Positions 25,109 through 31,580 of a DNA stretch of 32,086 bases are shown here, in pieces. Every line of letters starts with the position of its first letter. The stretch's first letter is position 1. The stretch comes from Gammaproteobacteria bacterium. GTDB lineage: Bacteria > Pseudomonadota > Gammaproteobacteria > Pseudomonadales > Halieaceae. The stretch covers positions 1-32,086 of the forward strand of contig JAUIEP010000043.1 of assembly GCA_030428835.1 (NCBI GenBank). Reading direction: 5' to 3'. A program made the translations under genes and the position numbers. The notes beneath the pieces were generated by a model, which was not told the DNA's origin, did not search any database, and worked only from the letters and a program-made list of their open reading frames with translations.

Positions 25109-26082
25109 TGCCCGACCCGGACTGCGAGCGCGCGGCGGTATAGCTGCGCATCCAGGTTGCCGCCGCTGAGCACCACGCCGACCTCCTCCCCCGCATTGCT
25201 TTCGCGCTCACTCAACAGCGCCGCCAACGGCGCTGCGGCAGCGCCCTCGGCCACGTTGTGCGTGTCGTGGAACAGTATGGCCATGGCCTCCAGGATGGCC
25301 TCGTCGGGGACAGTCACGATGCGCGCGACATTACCCAGCATGATGTCCAGGGCCTCCGGGCTGGGCACCCGCACCGCCATGCCGTCAGCCAGCGTATCGG
25401 CGGCAGCGGTCGTGACCACCTCGCCGGCGGCGAAGGAGCGCGCGTAGGCGTCGGCGCCCGCGGCGACCACGCCCACGATCTCGGTAGACAGGCCGAGGGC
25501 GTTGCGTGCACTGACCATGCCGCAGATGCCCGAGCCGAGGCCCACGGGCACGTACACGCGCTTGAGTCCCGGGCGGGCCCGCAGGAACTCCAGGCTGTAG
25601 CTCGCGACACCCGCAACGAGATCGGGGTGAAAGGAGGGCAGGCGATGCAGGCCGCGCTGTTCGGCCAGTGCCGCGGCATGCGGTACCGCCTCGTCGAAAT
25701 CCGCGCCGTGGACCACCAGCTCCGCGCCCAGCGCCTGCATGGCGCGGTTCTTGTCCGGGTTGTTGCCCTCGGGTACCACGACCACGCTCGCAAGGCCGTG
25801 ACGCGAGCCGGCAAACGCGAGACTCTGGCCGTGGTTGCCGCGGGTGGCAGTGACGATACCCTCGATGCCGGGCTCGCGTTGCCGCAGGCGTTCGAGGTAC
25901 ACAAGCCCACCGCGCACCTTGAAGGCGCCGGTGGGATTGTGATTCTCGTGCTTGACCCAGACCTCGCAGCCGCAGCGGGCACTCAGCAGCGGCCAGTTGA
26001 GCTGCGGCGACGCCTGCATGTGCCGATAGACGATCGCGGCGGCGGCCTCGAGCTCATCGATTGTCGGGACGGGGTGACTCAT
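25105..26082 (-). CDS. PLP-dependent threonine/serine dehydratase
   Basis: A 325-aa fold-type II PLP enzyme of the threonine dehydratase/serine racemase group. The Schiff-base lysine is Lys55 in NPTGAFKVRGG. RGNHGQSLAFA follows, and the phosphate-binding loop is GLGSGICG in the middle. SGGN at about 306-309 near the C-terminus is typical of the group. There is no ACT regulatory domain, so it is the short catabolic or racemase-like form rather than biosynthetic IlvA. Expected reaction: deamination of L-Thr or L-Ser (or 3-hydroxyaspartate-like substrates) to 2-oxo acids. The start at 26082 omits a 21-residue basic extension in the same frame that lacks family similarity. It sits 16 bp downstream of the Cys-rich protein gene. 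Confidence 0.9.
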   Translation of the reverse strand: MSHPVPTIDELEAAAAIVYRHMQASPQLNWPLLSARCGCEVWVKHENHNPTGAFKVRGGLVYLERLRQREPGIEGIVTATRGNHGQSLAFAGSRHGLASVVVVPEGNNPDKNRAMQALGAELVVHGADFDEAVPHAAALAEQRGLHRLPSFHPDLVAGVASYSLEFLRARPGLKRVYVPVGLGSGICGMVSARNALGLSTEIVGVVAAGADAYARSFAAGEVVTTAAADTLADGMAVRVPSPEALDIMLGNVARIVTVPDEAILEAMAILFHDTHNVAEGAAAAPLAALLSERESNAGEEVGVVLSGGNLDAQLYRRALAVRVGQ

Positions 26083-26098
26083 ACCGGGCGTCTGCGCC

Positions 26099-26467
26099 CT
26101 ACTCACCCTGCCCGTAATTCTCCGCCTGGCGGCGGTACTCTTCACACTCGGGCGTCTTGACGTCGTTTCCGCCCTGCAGTTCCGCGCAACTGAGGCCGGT
26201 CATGCTCTCCATGCAGGCTACCGCGGGCGCGTACAGGGGATGGCCGGTGGGCACCTCGGTGACCTGCGCCCCAACCGACTGGCACATGCTGTTCAGCATG
26301 GGCTCCATCATCTGGCGCATCTCCGGGGCCATGTCCTCGTTGGCGAGCTGTGCAAGGGCGCACTCCTTCACCTTCTCGCACAGCGCCATACTGGCCGCAG
26401 TCATCTTCTCTGCCTGCGCCGGAAGCGCCAGGCCCAACAGGACAACAATACCGACACGTCGCATCAT
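26099..26467 (-). CDS. small periplasmic Cys-rich protein
   Basis: A 122-aa exported protein of unknown function. The signal peptide is residues 1-19 (cleaved after AQA). The mature part is mostly helical with six cysteines (30, 36, 62, 85, 94, 108), a number that permits three disulfides, and many Met residues (for example MRQMMEPMLNSMC). The start at 26467 has GGAGG 7-10 nt upstream and gives the signal peptide; a longer frame from 26536 does not. It is the first gene of the minus-strand group with the dehydratase and the unknown protein. Met/Cys richness hints at redox or metal contact, but nothing specific can be claimed. Confidence 0.75.
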   Translation of the reverse strand: MMRRVGIVVLLGLALPAQAEKMTAASMALCEKVKECALAQLANEDMAPEMRQMMEPMLNSMCQSVGAQVTEVPTGHPLYAPAVACMESMTGLSCAELQGGNDVKTPECEEYRRQAENYGQGE

Positions 26468-26657
26468 GGATCTTCCTCCGGGCTTCGGCCCCGAGGATAG
26501 CGCGAAACCCGGGGCATGTGGAGCGGACGGCGCCACACCCGCCGCTGCGGTGTTAATAGTTTACAGTGGCCAAACACTCGTTGACTCCACTACAGAACAG
26601 GCGCACTATAGCGCCGTGCTGAAAAGCACCCCGAAAAACCAGCATTAAGTGAAGCAC

Positions 26658-26765
26658 ATGGCAACCAGCATGCAACAAACGACATTCGGCAAGCATCGCG
26701 ATTCCAATATCGCGAAGCCGGTCTGTCTGTCGGTGGGCAGCACGGTTGCCGGAAGCACTTCTTGA
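26658..26765 (+). CDS. possible 35-aa small protein or sRNA unit
   Basis: An ATG frame of 35 codons ending 18 bp before a strong terminator (26784). It begins MATSMQQTTF and ends CLSVGSTVAGSTS. A weak AGTGAAG lies 4 nt upstream. TTGACT at 26581 with an ACTATA/TATAGC stretch at 26605-26612 may be a promoter, though the spacing (18-20 bp) is not ideal. A dyad GGCGC/GCGCC (26600-26604 with 26611-26615) overlaps that -10. The unit promoter-frame-terminator could equally be a small RNA or the leader of the transporter gene. No family was recognised. Confidence 0.3.
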   Translation: MATSMQQTTFGKHRDSNIAKPVCLSVGSTVAGSTS

Positions 26766-26783
26766 TGTAGTCAGATTCTAAAG

Positions 26784-26821
26784 AAAGGCCTCCGAGAACC
26801 AGAATCCGGAGGCCTTTTTTT
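26784..26821 (+). terminator. strong Rho-independent terminator ahead of the MFS gene
   Basis: An 11-bp stem AAAGGCCTCCG (26784-26794) with CGGAGGCCTTT (26807-26817), a 12-nt loop, then a T-run to 26821. It is oriented to stop plus-strand transcripts 60 bp before the transporter start, so it ends an upstream small transcript or acts as an attenuator in the transporter leader. Confidence 0.8.
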
Positions 26822-26844
26822 ATTCCCTGAAATAAATCTCCCTT

Positions 26845-26876
26845 CCGCATTCTGGTTCCCGGACTAACTGGGGAAC
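26845..26876 (+). promoter_or_regulatory. RBS-sequestering hairpin with anti-loop sequence
   Basis: GTTCCC (26855-26860) can pair with GGGAAC (26871-26876), which contains most of the transporter ribosome binding site (GGGGA at 26870-26874, 7 nt before ATG). The same left arm, as 26845-26862, is complementary in 16 of 18 positions to 26792-26809, the loop and half-stem of the preceding terminator. Two mutually exclusive pairings are therefore possible. Confidence 0.4.
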
Positions 26877-26881
26877 AAGCC

Positions 26882-28108
26882 ATGAAGCGGTCATTGCAAA
26901 ACAATATCCGCATCATTTACCTGCTGGGATTCTTCCACAGCTTTATGGTGGTGATACCCGTGTTCGTGCCGCTGCTGCAGGGCTACGGGCTGTCCATGAG
27001 CCAGGTGCTGCAGACCCAGGCCATGTTCGCGCTGACGATCGCACTGTGCGAGGTACCGTCGGGCTACATCGCCGACCTGTGGGGCAGGCGCGGCGCGGTG
27101 CTCGCGGGCTCGGCCCTGAACGCGCTCGGGTTTTTCAGCCTGCTGTGGGCCGACACCTTCGTGGAGTTTCTCGTGTACGAGTTCATGCTCGGCATCGGCT
27201 TCAGCCTGATCTCGGGCGCGGACCTGGCGCTGCTGTACGACACGGAGGTGTACCTCGTGGAGCACAACCTGCCGGGTGGTGCGGGTCCGGGCAAGTCACT
27301 GTCCCGCCTGATCTCGGTGGAGGCCGCCGCCTCCGGTATTGCCGGGGTCGTCGCGAGCCTGCTGTTGATCTTCTCGCTGGACGCCGTGGTACTGGTGCAG
27401 GCCTTCACGGGCTTCGCGCCGCTGCTGCTCGGCTTCCTGCTGATGGAGGTGCCGCGACCGGTGGCACAGGCCGGTCACCGCGACAACGCGCGCCGCATCC
27501 TGGAGCTGCTGCTGTTCGGCAAGCCGGTGGTGCTGTGGACGGCCTGCGCCATCGCTGTGTTCGGGTTGCTGGCGGTGTACGTGTTCTGGTTCTACCAGAA
27601 GTACTGGGAGTTCCAGGGCATACCGCTCGAGTGGTTCGGCTACATCTGGGCCGCGTTCGCGCTCACGGTGAGCCTCGCGGCGCGCTACGCCAGCGCTCTT
27701 GAAGCGCGCATCGGTACCCGCGGCATCCTGTGCCTGCTGGGTGTCCTGCCTGTCGCGGGGCTGCTCGGCATGGCCTTCGGCGCGGGTTGGGCGGGCGTGC
27801 TCTGTGGCTTCGCGCTGCAGCTCACCCGCGGCCTGAGCATGAGCCTGTTCTACGAGGCCTTGAACCGGCGTGTACCCGGCGACTTCCGCGCCACGGTGAA
27901 CTCGCTGGTGAGCCTCGGCGTGCGGGCGATTTTCATCGTGACCGGGCCGGTGCTCGGTTACGCACTCGACGCCTACGGCGTGACGTCGACGGTGTTGATA
28001 CTGGTAGCGATTTTCGCGCCCCTGCTCGTGGTGGTGCTGGTGCCCCTGATCATCCGCATCAGCCGCGAAGAGGCCGAAGAGCTACCCCAGGTCGTCCCCG
28101 CATCCTGA
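26882..28108 (+). CDS. MFS transporter
   Basis: A 408-aa major facilitator superfamily permease with about twelve hydrophobic segments in the inner membrane. The inter-helix 2-3 motif is GYIADLWGRRGAVL at about 60-73, a standard MFS motif A. A cytoplasmic central loop (approximately 195-210, with RPVAQAGHRDNARR) separates the two halves. The C-terminal tail is acidic (SREEAEELPQ). The substrate cannot be inferred; proteins of this look are often annotated as drug or metabolite exporters. The gene is monocistronic: a terminator-like hairpin and an RBS hairpin precede it and a strong terminator follows 14 bp after the stop. Confidence 0.88.
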   Translation: MKRSLQNNIRIIYLLGFFHSFMVVIPVFVPLLQGYGLSMSQVLQTQAMFALTIALCEVPSGYIADLWGRRGAVLAGSALNALGFFSLLWADTFVEFLVYEFMLGIGFSLISGADLALLYDTEVYLVEHNLPGGAGPGKSLSRLISVEAAASGIAGVVASLLLIFSLDAVVLVQAFTGFAPLLLGFLLMEVPRPVAQAGHRDNARRILELLLFGKPVVLWTACAIAVFGLLAVYVFWFYQKYWEFQGIPLEWFGYIWAAFALTVSLAARYASALEARIGTRGILCLLGVLPVAGLLGMAFGAGWAGVLCGFALQLTRGLSMSLFYEALNRRVPGDFRATVNSLVSLGVRAIFIVTGPVLGYALDAYGVTSTVLILVAIFAPLLVVVLVPLIIRISREEAEELPQVVPAS

Positions 28109-28122
28109 GTCGGGGACCTTTC

Positions 28123-28163
28123 GGCGCGACCCGGACCTCTCTCCCGGGTCGCGCCTTTTTTTT
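28123..28163 (+). terminator. Rho-independent terminator of the MFS gene
   Basis: A 12-bp perfect stem GGCGCGACCCGG (28123-28134) with CCGGGTCGCGCC (28144-28155), a 9-nt loop and eight T. It starts 14 bp after the transporter stop. Confidence 0.92.
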
Positions 28164-28192
28164 CAAAATTCTTTAGGCCCATCCGAGCCTGC

Positions 28193-28290
28193 CGCCGATA
28201 ACCCTCGGAAGGAACCGCCAATTCGCCATCCGTGGCGGCTGCGCTGGGGCCATCCATGGCCCCAGAGCTTCCTTCCGAGGGTTATCGGCG
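28193..28290. repeat. 98-bp three-way-junction palindromic element
   Basis: A perfect 22-bp outer inverted repeat (28193-28214 with 28269-28290, CGCCGATAACCCTCGGAAGGAA) encloses two hairpins. CCGCCA/TGGCGG is at 28215-28220 and 28233-28238. CTGGGGCCAT/ATGGCCCCAG is at 28244-28253 and 28256-28265, extended by GC pairs. Apart from loops, two junction bases and single bulges, almost every base is paired. It could be a miniature inverted-repeat element or a structured RNA. No coding capacity was recognised. Confidence 0.8.
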
Positions 28291-28448
28291 CCAGTCTCTA
28301 CCTATCTTTCCGAACACTCAAACTACAGCTCTGCGGGGGCGAAATGACAGGATCCGCCTTACGCAACTTCGGCGATCGAAATCTAGATCGATGGAGAACT
28401 GCAGGTGTCAGGCGGGCAGAGGGCCAGGCTTTGAGCCGGCCGAGCGAA

Positions 28449-28538
28449 GGTCGTTTTTTTGGGGGTCGGAGCGCCATGGACGGCGCGGAGAGCCTCGTCG
28501 CGCAGGACGCGCGTCGAGGCGACCCCCCAAAATCGACC
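28449..28538. repeat. second multi-arm palindromic element
   Basis: Outer stem GGTCG plus TTTTGGGGGTC (28449-28467) pairs with GACCCCCCAAAA plus CGACC (28521-28538), with one bulged C and a T-rich interior loop. Inside are GCGCC/GGCGC (28471-28475, 28482-28486) and GCCTCGTCGCGC/GCGCGTCGAGGC (28492-28503, 28509-28520, one mismatch). Flanks continue to be partly complementary (GGCTT near 28429, AAGCC near 28550). The remainder of the 647-bp gap 28109-28755 shows no convincing gene. Confidence 0.6.
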
Positions 28539-28695
28539 GGAGCGAGGGAAGCCGCAGGCCCGGCGAACGCCTTGCCCCTTAGCCGCCGCCCACTCGCAGC
28601 TCGGCCGCCACAAAAAACCACGAACAATAAAACTAACGCGCATTAGGCAGGCAAAAAAGGCCCGAAATGCCTACCAGAATGGTCGGGCACGTGTA

Positions 28696-28738
28696 TTGAC
28701 CCATCGGCAACCTGTCTTATGCTTACCTTTAAGACAGG
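28696..28738 (+). promoter_or_regulatory. promoter with overlapping palindromic operator candidate
   Basis: TTGACC (28696-28701), a 16-bp spacer and TATGCT (28718-28723). A perfect 9-bp dyad CCTGTCTTA (28711-28719) with TAAGACAGG (28730-28738), spacer 10, covers the -10 and the expected transcription start. This is the position expected for a repressor operator. The dyad ends 17 bp before the wax-ester synthase start. Confidence 0.55.
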
Positions 28739-28755
28739 CAATTGTGGGAGATCCC

Positions 28756-30210
28756 ATGCAGCAGTTATCCGGACAGGACGCCATGTTCCTGCACGCCGAG
28801 CTGGACGGCCTGCCGCAGCATATCGGCGGCGTCAGCATCTACGACCAGTCCACCGCGCCGGGCGGCAAGGTGCGGTTCAAGGAAATCCTCGCGATGCTCG
28901 AGGACCGTGTGCACCTGTCGCCGATCTTCCGGCGCAAGCTCGCCTTCGTCCCCTACAACCTTGGCCGACCCTACTGGGTAGAAGACCCCGACTTCGACAT
29001 GGAATACCACGTGCGCCACATCGCCCTGCCCAAGCCGGGCGACTGGCGCCAGCTCTGCATCCTCGCCGCGCGCATCCACTCGCAACCGTTGCGCCGCGAC
29101 AAACCGCTGTGGGAGATGTACGTCATCGAGGGGCTGAACAACGTCGCGGGCTACCCGCCCAACTGCTTCGCGCTGCTGCTCAAAGTGCACCACTGCGCAA
29201 TGGACGGGGCGACCGGCACACTGTTCATGAACATGGTGCACGACCTCTCGCCCGAGGTGCAGCACCACGGAGACGCGCCGCCGTGGATCGTCGAGCGGCC
29301 GTCGAAAATTCGCATGCTGGGCAAGGCCTACATCGACGCGTGGCGCAAGCCCGGGCAGGTCGTGGACATGCTCCGGGAGAGCCTGCCGGCGGTGCGGCGC
29401 ATCCGCGAAGGTCGGCGCGAGGAACGCATACACAGCATCGACGAGAAACCGCACACCCGCTTCCAGGGCAAGATCTCACGCCACCGCGTGGTCGAGGCGC
29501 GCAAGTTCGATTTCGAGGAGATCCGGGCCATAAAGAACACCCAGCCGGGTACGACGATCAACGACGTCATGCTGACCATCGTCGGTGGCGGCATGCGCCG
29601 CTATCTCGAAGCCAAGGGCGAAATGCCCCGGGAGTCGCTGGTCACCGGCTGCCCGATCGACGTGCGATCCGCCGAGGAACGCGCGGCCGGCGGCAACATG
29701 GTGGGCTTCATGAATGTCGCCATGCGCACGGAGATCACGGACCCGCTGGAGCGCATGGCCGCGGTGCACGAGGAGGCGCTGTCGGCCAAGGCCTACGCCG
29801 AGGCGCTGGGGCCGCGGTTCGCGGTGGATCTCACCGACGTGTTGCCCGGCAACGTGCTGTCGCTCGCCATCCGCACCGCCAGCGCCACCGGCCTCGCGGA
29901 GGCCCAGACAGTGTTCAACACGATCGTGACCAACGTGCCTGGACCGCCTTTCCAGCTGTACATGTGCGGTGCCGCGCTGGTCGACTCCATCAGCCTGGGA
30001 CCCCTGATGCCCAACGTCGGCCTGTTCCACATCGTCTACAGTTCGGTGCAGGACAAGAAGGGTACGATCAACCTGTCCTTCACCGCCTGCCGCGACATGT
30101 TGCCGGACCCGGACTTCTACGCGCAGTGCCTGCAGGACTCCCACGACGAACTGCGCGACGCGGCACTGGCACCGAAGAAGAAAAAGCGCGCGAAAAAGAA
30201 CAAGGCCTGA
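28756..30210 (+). CDS. wax ester synthase/diacylglycerol acyltransferase (WS/DGAT)
   Basis: A 484-aa bifunctional acyltransferase that makes wax esters or triacylglycerol from acyl-CoA and an alcohol or diacylglycerol, at the inner membrane or lipid body surface. The catalytic motif HHxxxDG is present as HHCAMDG at 145-151. PLWE at 117-120, the ND motif in TTINDVML and the VPGPP segment near the C-terminal third are all family signatures. The length is normal. The C-terminal tail is unusually Lys-rich (KKKKRAKKNK), possibly for membrane or nucleic-acid contact. ATG 28756 has GGGAG 5 nt upstream; a longer in-frame extension runs back through the palindromic element and is rejected. A promoter with a dyad lies just upstream. 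The neighbour is a convergent pair of ABC1 kinases. Confidence 0.95.
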   Translation: MQQLSGQDAMFLHAELDGLPQHIGGVSIYDQSTAPGGKVRFKEILAMLEDRVHLSPIFRRKLAFVPYNLGRPYWVEDPDFDMEYHVRHIALPKPGDWRQLCILAARIHSQPLRRDKPLWEMYVIEGLNNVAGYPPNCFALLLKVHHCAMDGATGTLFMNMVHDLSPEVQHHGDAPPWIVERPSKIRMLGKAYIDAWRKPGQVVDMLRESLPAVRRIREGRREERIHSIDEKPHTRFQGKISRHRVVEARKFDFEEIRAIKNTQPGTTINDVMLTIVGGGMRRYLEAKGEMPRESLVTGCPIDVRSAEERAAGGNMVGFMNVAMRTEITDPLERMAAVHEEALSAKAYAEALGPRFAVDLTDVLPGNVLSLAIRTASATGLAEAQTVFNTIVTNVPGPPFQLYMCGAALVDSISLGPLMPNVGLFHIVYSSVQDKKGTINLSFTACRDMLPDPDFYAQCLQDSHDELRDAALAPKKKKRAKKNKA

Positions 30211-30248
30211 CAGGAAGCGGCCCCAATGAGGGCGCGGCCGCGACCGCG

Positions 30249-31580
30249 CTAGAGCCGGGCGCTGAGCACGCGGTGCACGTTGACCCGCGCCTTGAGCCTT
30301 GACGCCAGCAGGAACATGCCGCCCAGCTTGCGGTGGAAGAAGATCGCCTCCATGGGCGGCGCCTGCCAGAAATCGCGGAACTCGAGCACACGCTCCCCCA
30401 TCTCCGACATCTCCCGGGTCATCTGCGAACTGCCGAAGTCGTAAGGCTCGTCCGCAAGCAGCGACTCCATGGCCAGGAAAAACATCTCGAGCATCAGCTC
30501 CTGGTACTCGCTCCCCTCCTCGCCCATCGCGTAACCCAACCGCTCTGCCGCCGCCACCACCGTCTTCGCGTCGCCCTTCATCGCGGCCTTCGCCATGCGC
30601 TTGTACTGGCGCACGAACTCGACCTTGAACTTGCGCGTGGCGCCGAAGTCCAGCAGCACGATCTGGCCCGTCGCGGCGTTGTAGCGGTAGTTCGCGAAGT
30701 TGGGGTCGGTCTGCACCATGCGCAACTCGAACATCTCCAAGAACATGAGATCGAACAGGTTGGTCATGACCCGGTCGCGTTCCGCCTGCGGCAGCTTCTC
30801 CACGCTCTCGATGGGCTTGCCCGCCACGAAGGTCATCGCGAGCACGTTGCGGTGGCTGAGTTCGGGTAGCACCTGGGGCAGCAGGAAGCGCTCGTCGCCG
30901 TCCAGCAGTTCGTTGAAAGCGGCGAGGAATTTCGCCTCTTTGAGATAGTCCGCCTCGTCGTGCAGCTGCGCTTTCGCCTCCTCCAGCAGCGGCCGGATAT
31001 CGATACTGTCCGGCAGCAGGCCGGAGAGCCGCAACAGACTGGCGATGTTGTCCACATCCGAGTCGATACTGCGCGCGACGCCGGGGTACTGCACCTTGAG
31101 GGCGATCTCGCGCCCGTCCGGCGAGATCGCCTTGTGCACCTGGCCGATCGACGCCGCGGCAATGGGTTTGGGATCGAAGCCGTAGAGCACGTTCTGCCAG
31201 TCCTCGCCGTAGGCTGCGCTCATGACCTCATCAAGCTGCGCGGCGGGCATGTAGCGCGCGTCGGAACGCAACTGGCCGAGGATGTCGGCCAACTCGCGCG
31301 GCAGGAAGTCGCCGGTATCCATGGACAACATCTGCCCCACCTTCATGGCGGCGCCGCGCATGGTCGCGAGTTGTTCCGTGACTCGCCTGGCGTTGGCGGG
31401 CGTCAGCAGGAGGTCTTTCGGATTGGGGCGGTTACCGGCGCGCAGCTGCCGCGCACCCTCCGCCACCATACCCCCGGCGACACTGCCGGCAAGGCGCGCC
31501 ACGCGGGCGAAACGCCCCGCGCGGCTCGTGGGGATTGCCTTCTCGCCGTCCTCGCCCTTAGGCCTGCCGTTTCTGGCCAC
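30249..31580 (-). CDS. ABC1/UbiB-family atypical kinase (second of pair)
   Basis: A 443-aa protein of the ABC1/ADCK/UbiB family. These are atypical kinase-like ATPases, several of which support ubiquinone biosynthesis or lipid handling. Signature KxGQ is K80-V81-G82-Q83. The Ala-rich loop is AAASIGQVH at 141-149, the ATP-binding lysine is Lys162 in IALKVQYPG, and the acidic helix DEADYLKEA is at 208-216. The catalytic-type D293-P-N-F-A-N-Y-R and metal-binding LLDFGATR (Asp312) are all present. It lacks the C-terminal transmembrane helices of E. coli UbiB. The start is GTG at 31580 inside the last codons of the upstream kinase gene (23-bp overlap), so translation is probably coupled. Confidence 0.9.
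   Translation of the reverse strand: MARNGRPKGEDGEKAIPTSRAGRFARVARLAGSVAGGMVAEGARQLRAGNRPNPKDLLLTPANARRVTEQLATMRGAAMKVGQMLSMDTGDFLPRELADILGQLRSDARYMPAAQLDEVMSAAYGEDWQNVLYGFDPKPIAAASIGQVHKAISPDGREIALKVQYPGVARSIDSDVDNIASLLRLSGLLPDSIDIRPLLEEAKAQLHDEADYLKEAKFLAAFNELLDGDERFLLPQVLPELSHRNVLAMTFVAGKPIESVEKLPQAERDRVMTNLFDLMFLEMFELRMVQTDPNFANYRYNAATGQIVLLDFGATRKFKVEFVRQYKRMAKAAMKGDAKTVVAAAERLGYAMGEEGSEYQELMLEMFFLAMESLLADEPYDFGSSQMTREMSEMGERVLEFRDFWQAPPMEAIFFHRKLGGMFLLASRLKARVNVHRVLSARL

Noticed and set aside
26658-26765. Lanthipeptide-like precursor (Ser/Thr/Cys-containing C-terminus)
   Set aside because: One Cys only, no modifying enzyme, protease or dedicated exporter motif nearby; the adjacent MFS gene alone is not enough.
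26581-26881. Known metabolite riboswitch in the transporter leader
   Set aside because: No consensus core of a riboswitch class was recognised; only the competing hairpins can be supported.
28193-28620. tRNA or other standard RNA gene in the 647-bp gap
   Set aside because: Hairpins are present but no T-loop (GTTCGAATC-type) or acceptor/CCA pattern; arms do not match a tRNA cloverleaf.
28459-28755. N-terminal extension of the WS/DGAT frame back to 28459
   Set aside because: The extension reads through the palindromic element and lacks family similarity; the RBS, promoter and conserved N-terminus (SGQDAMFLHAE) fit a start at 28756.
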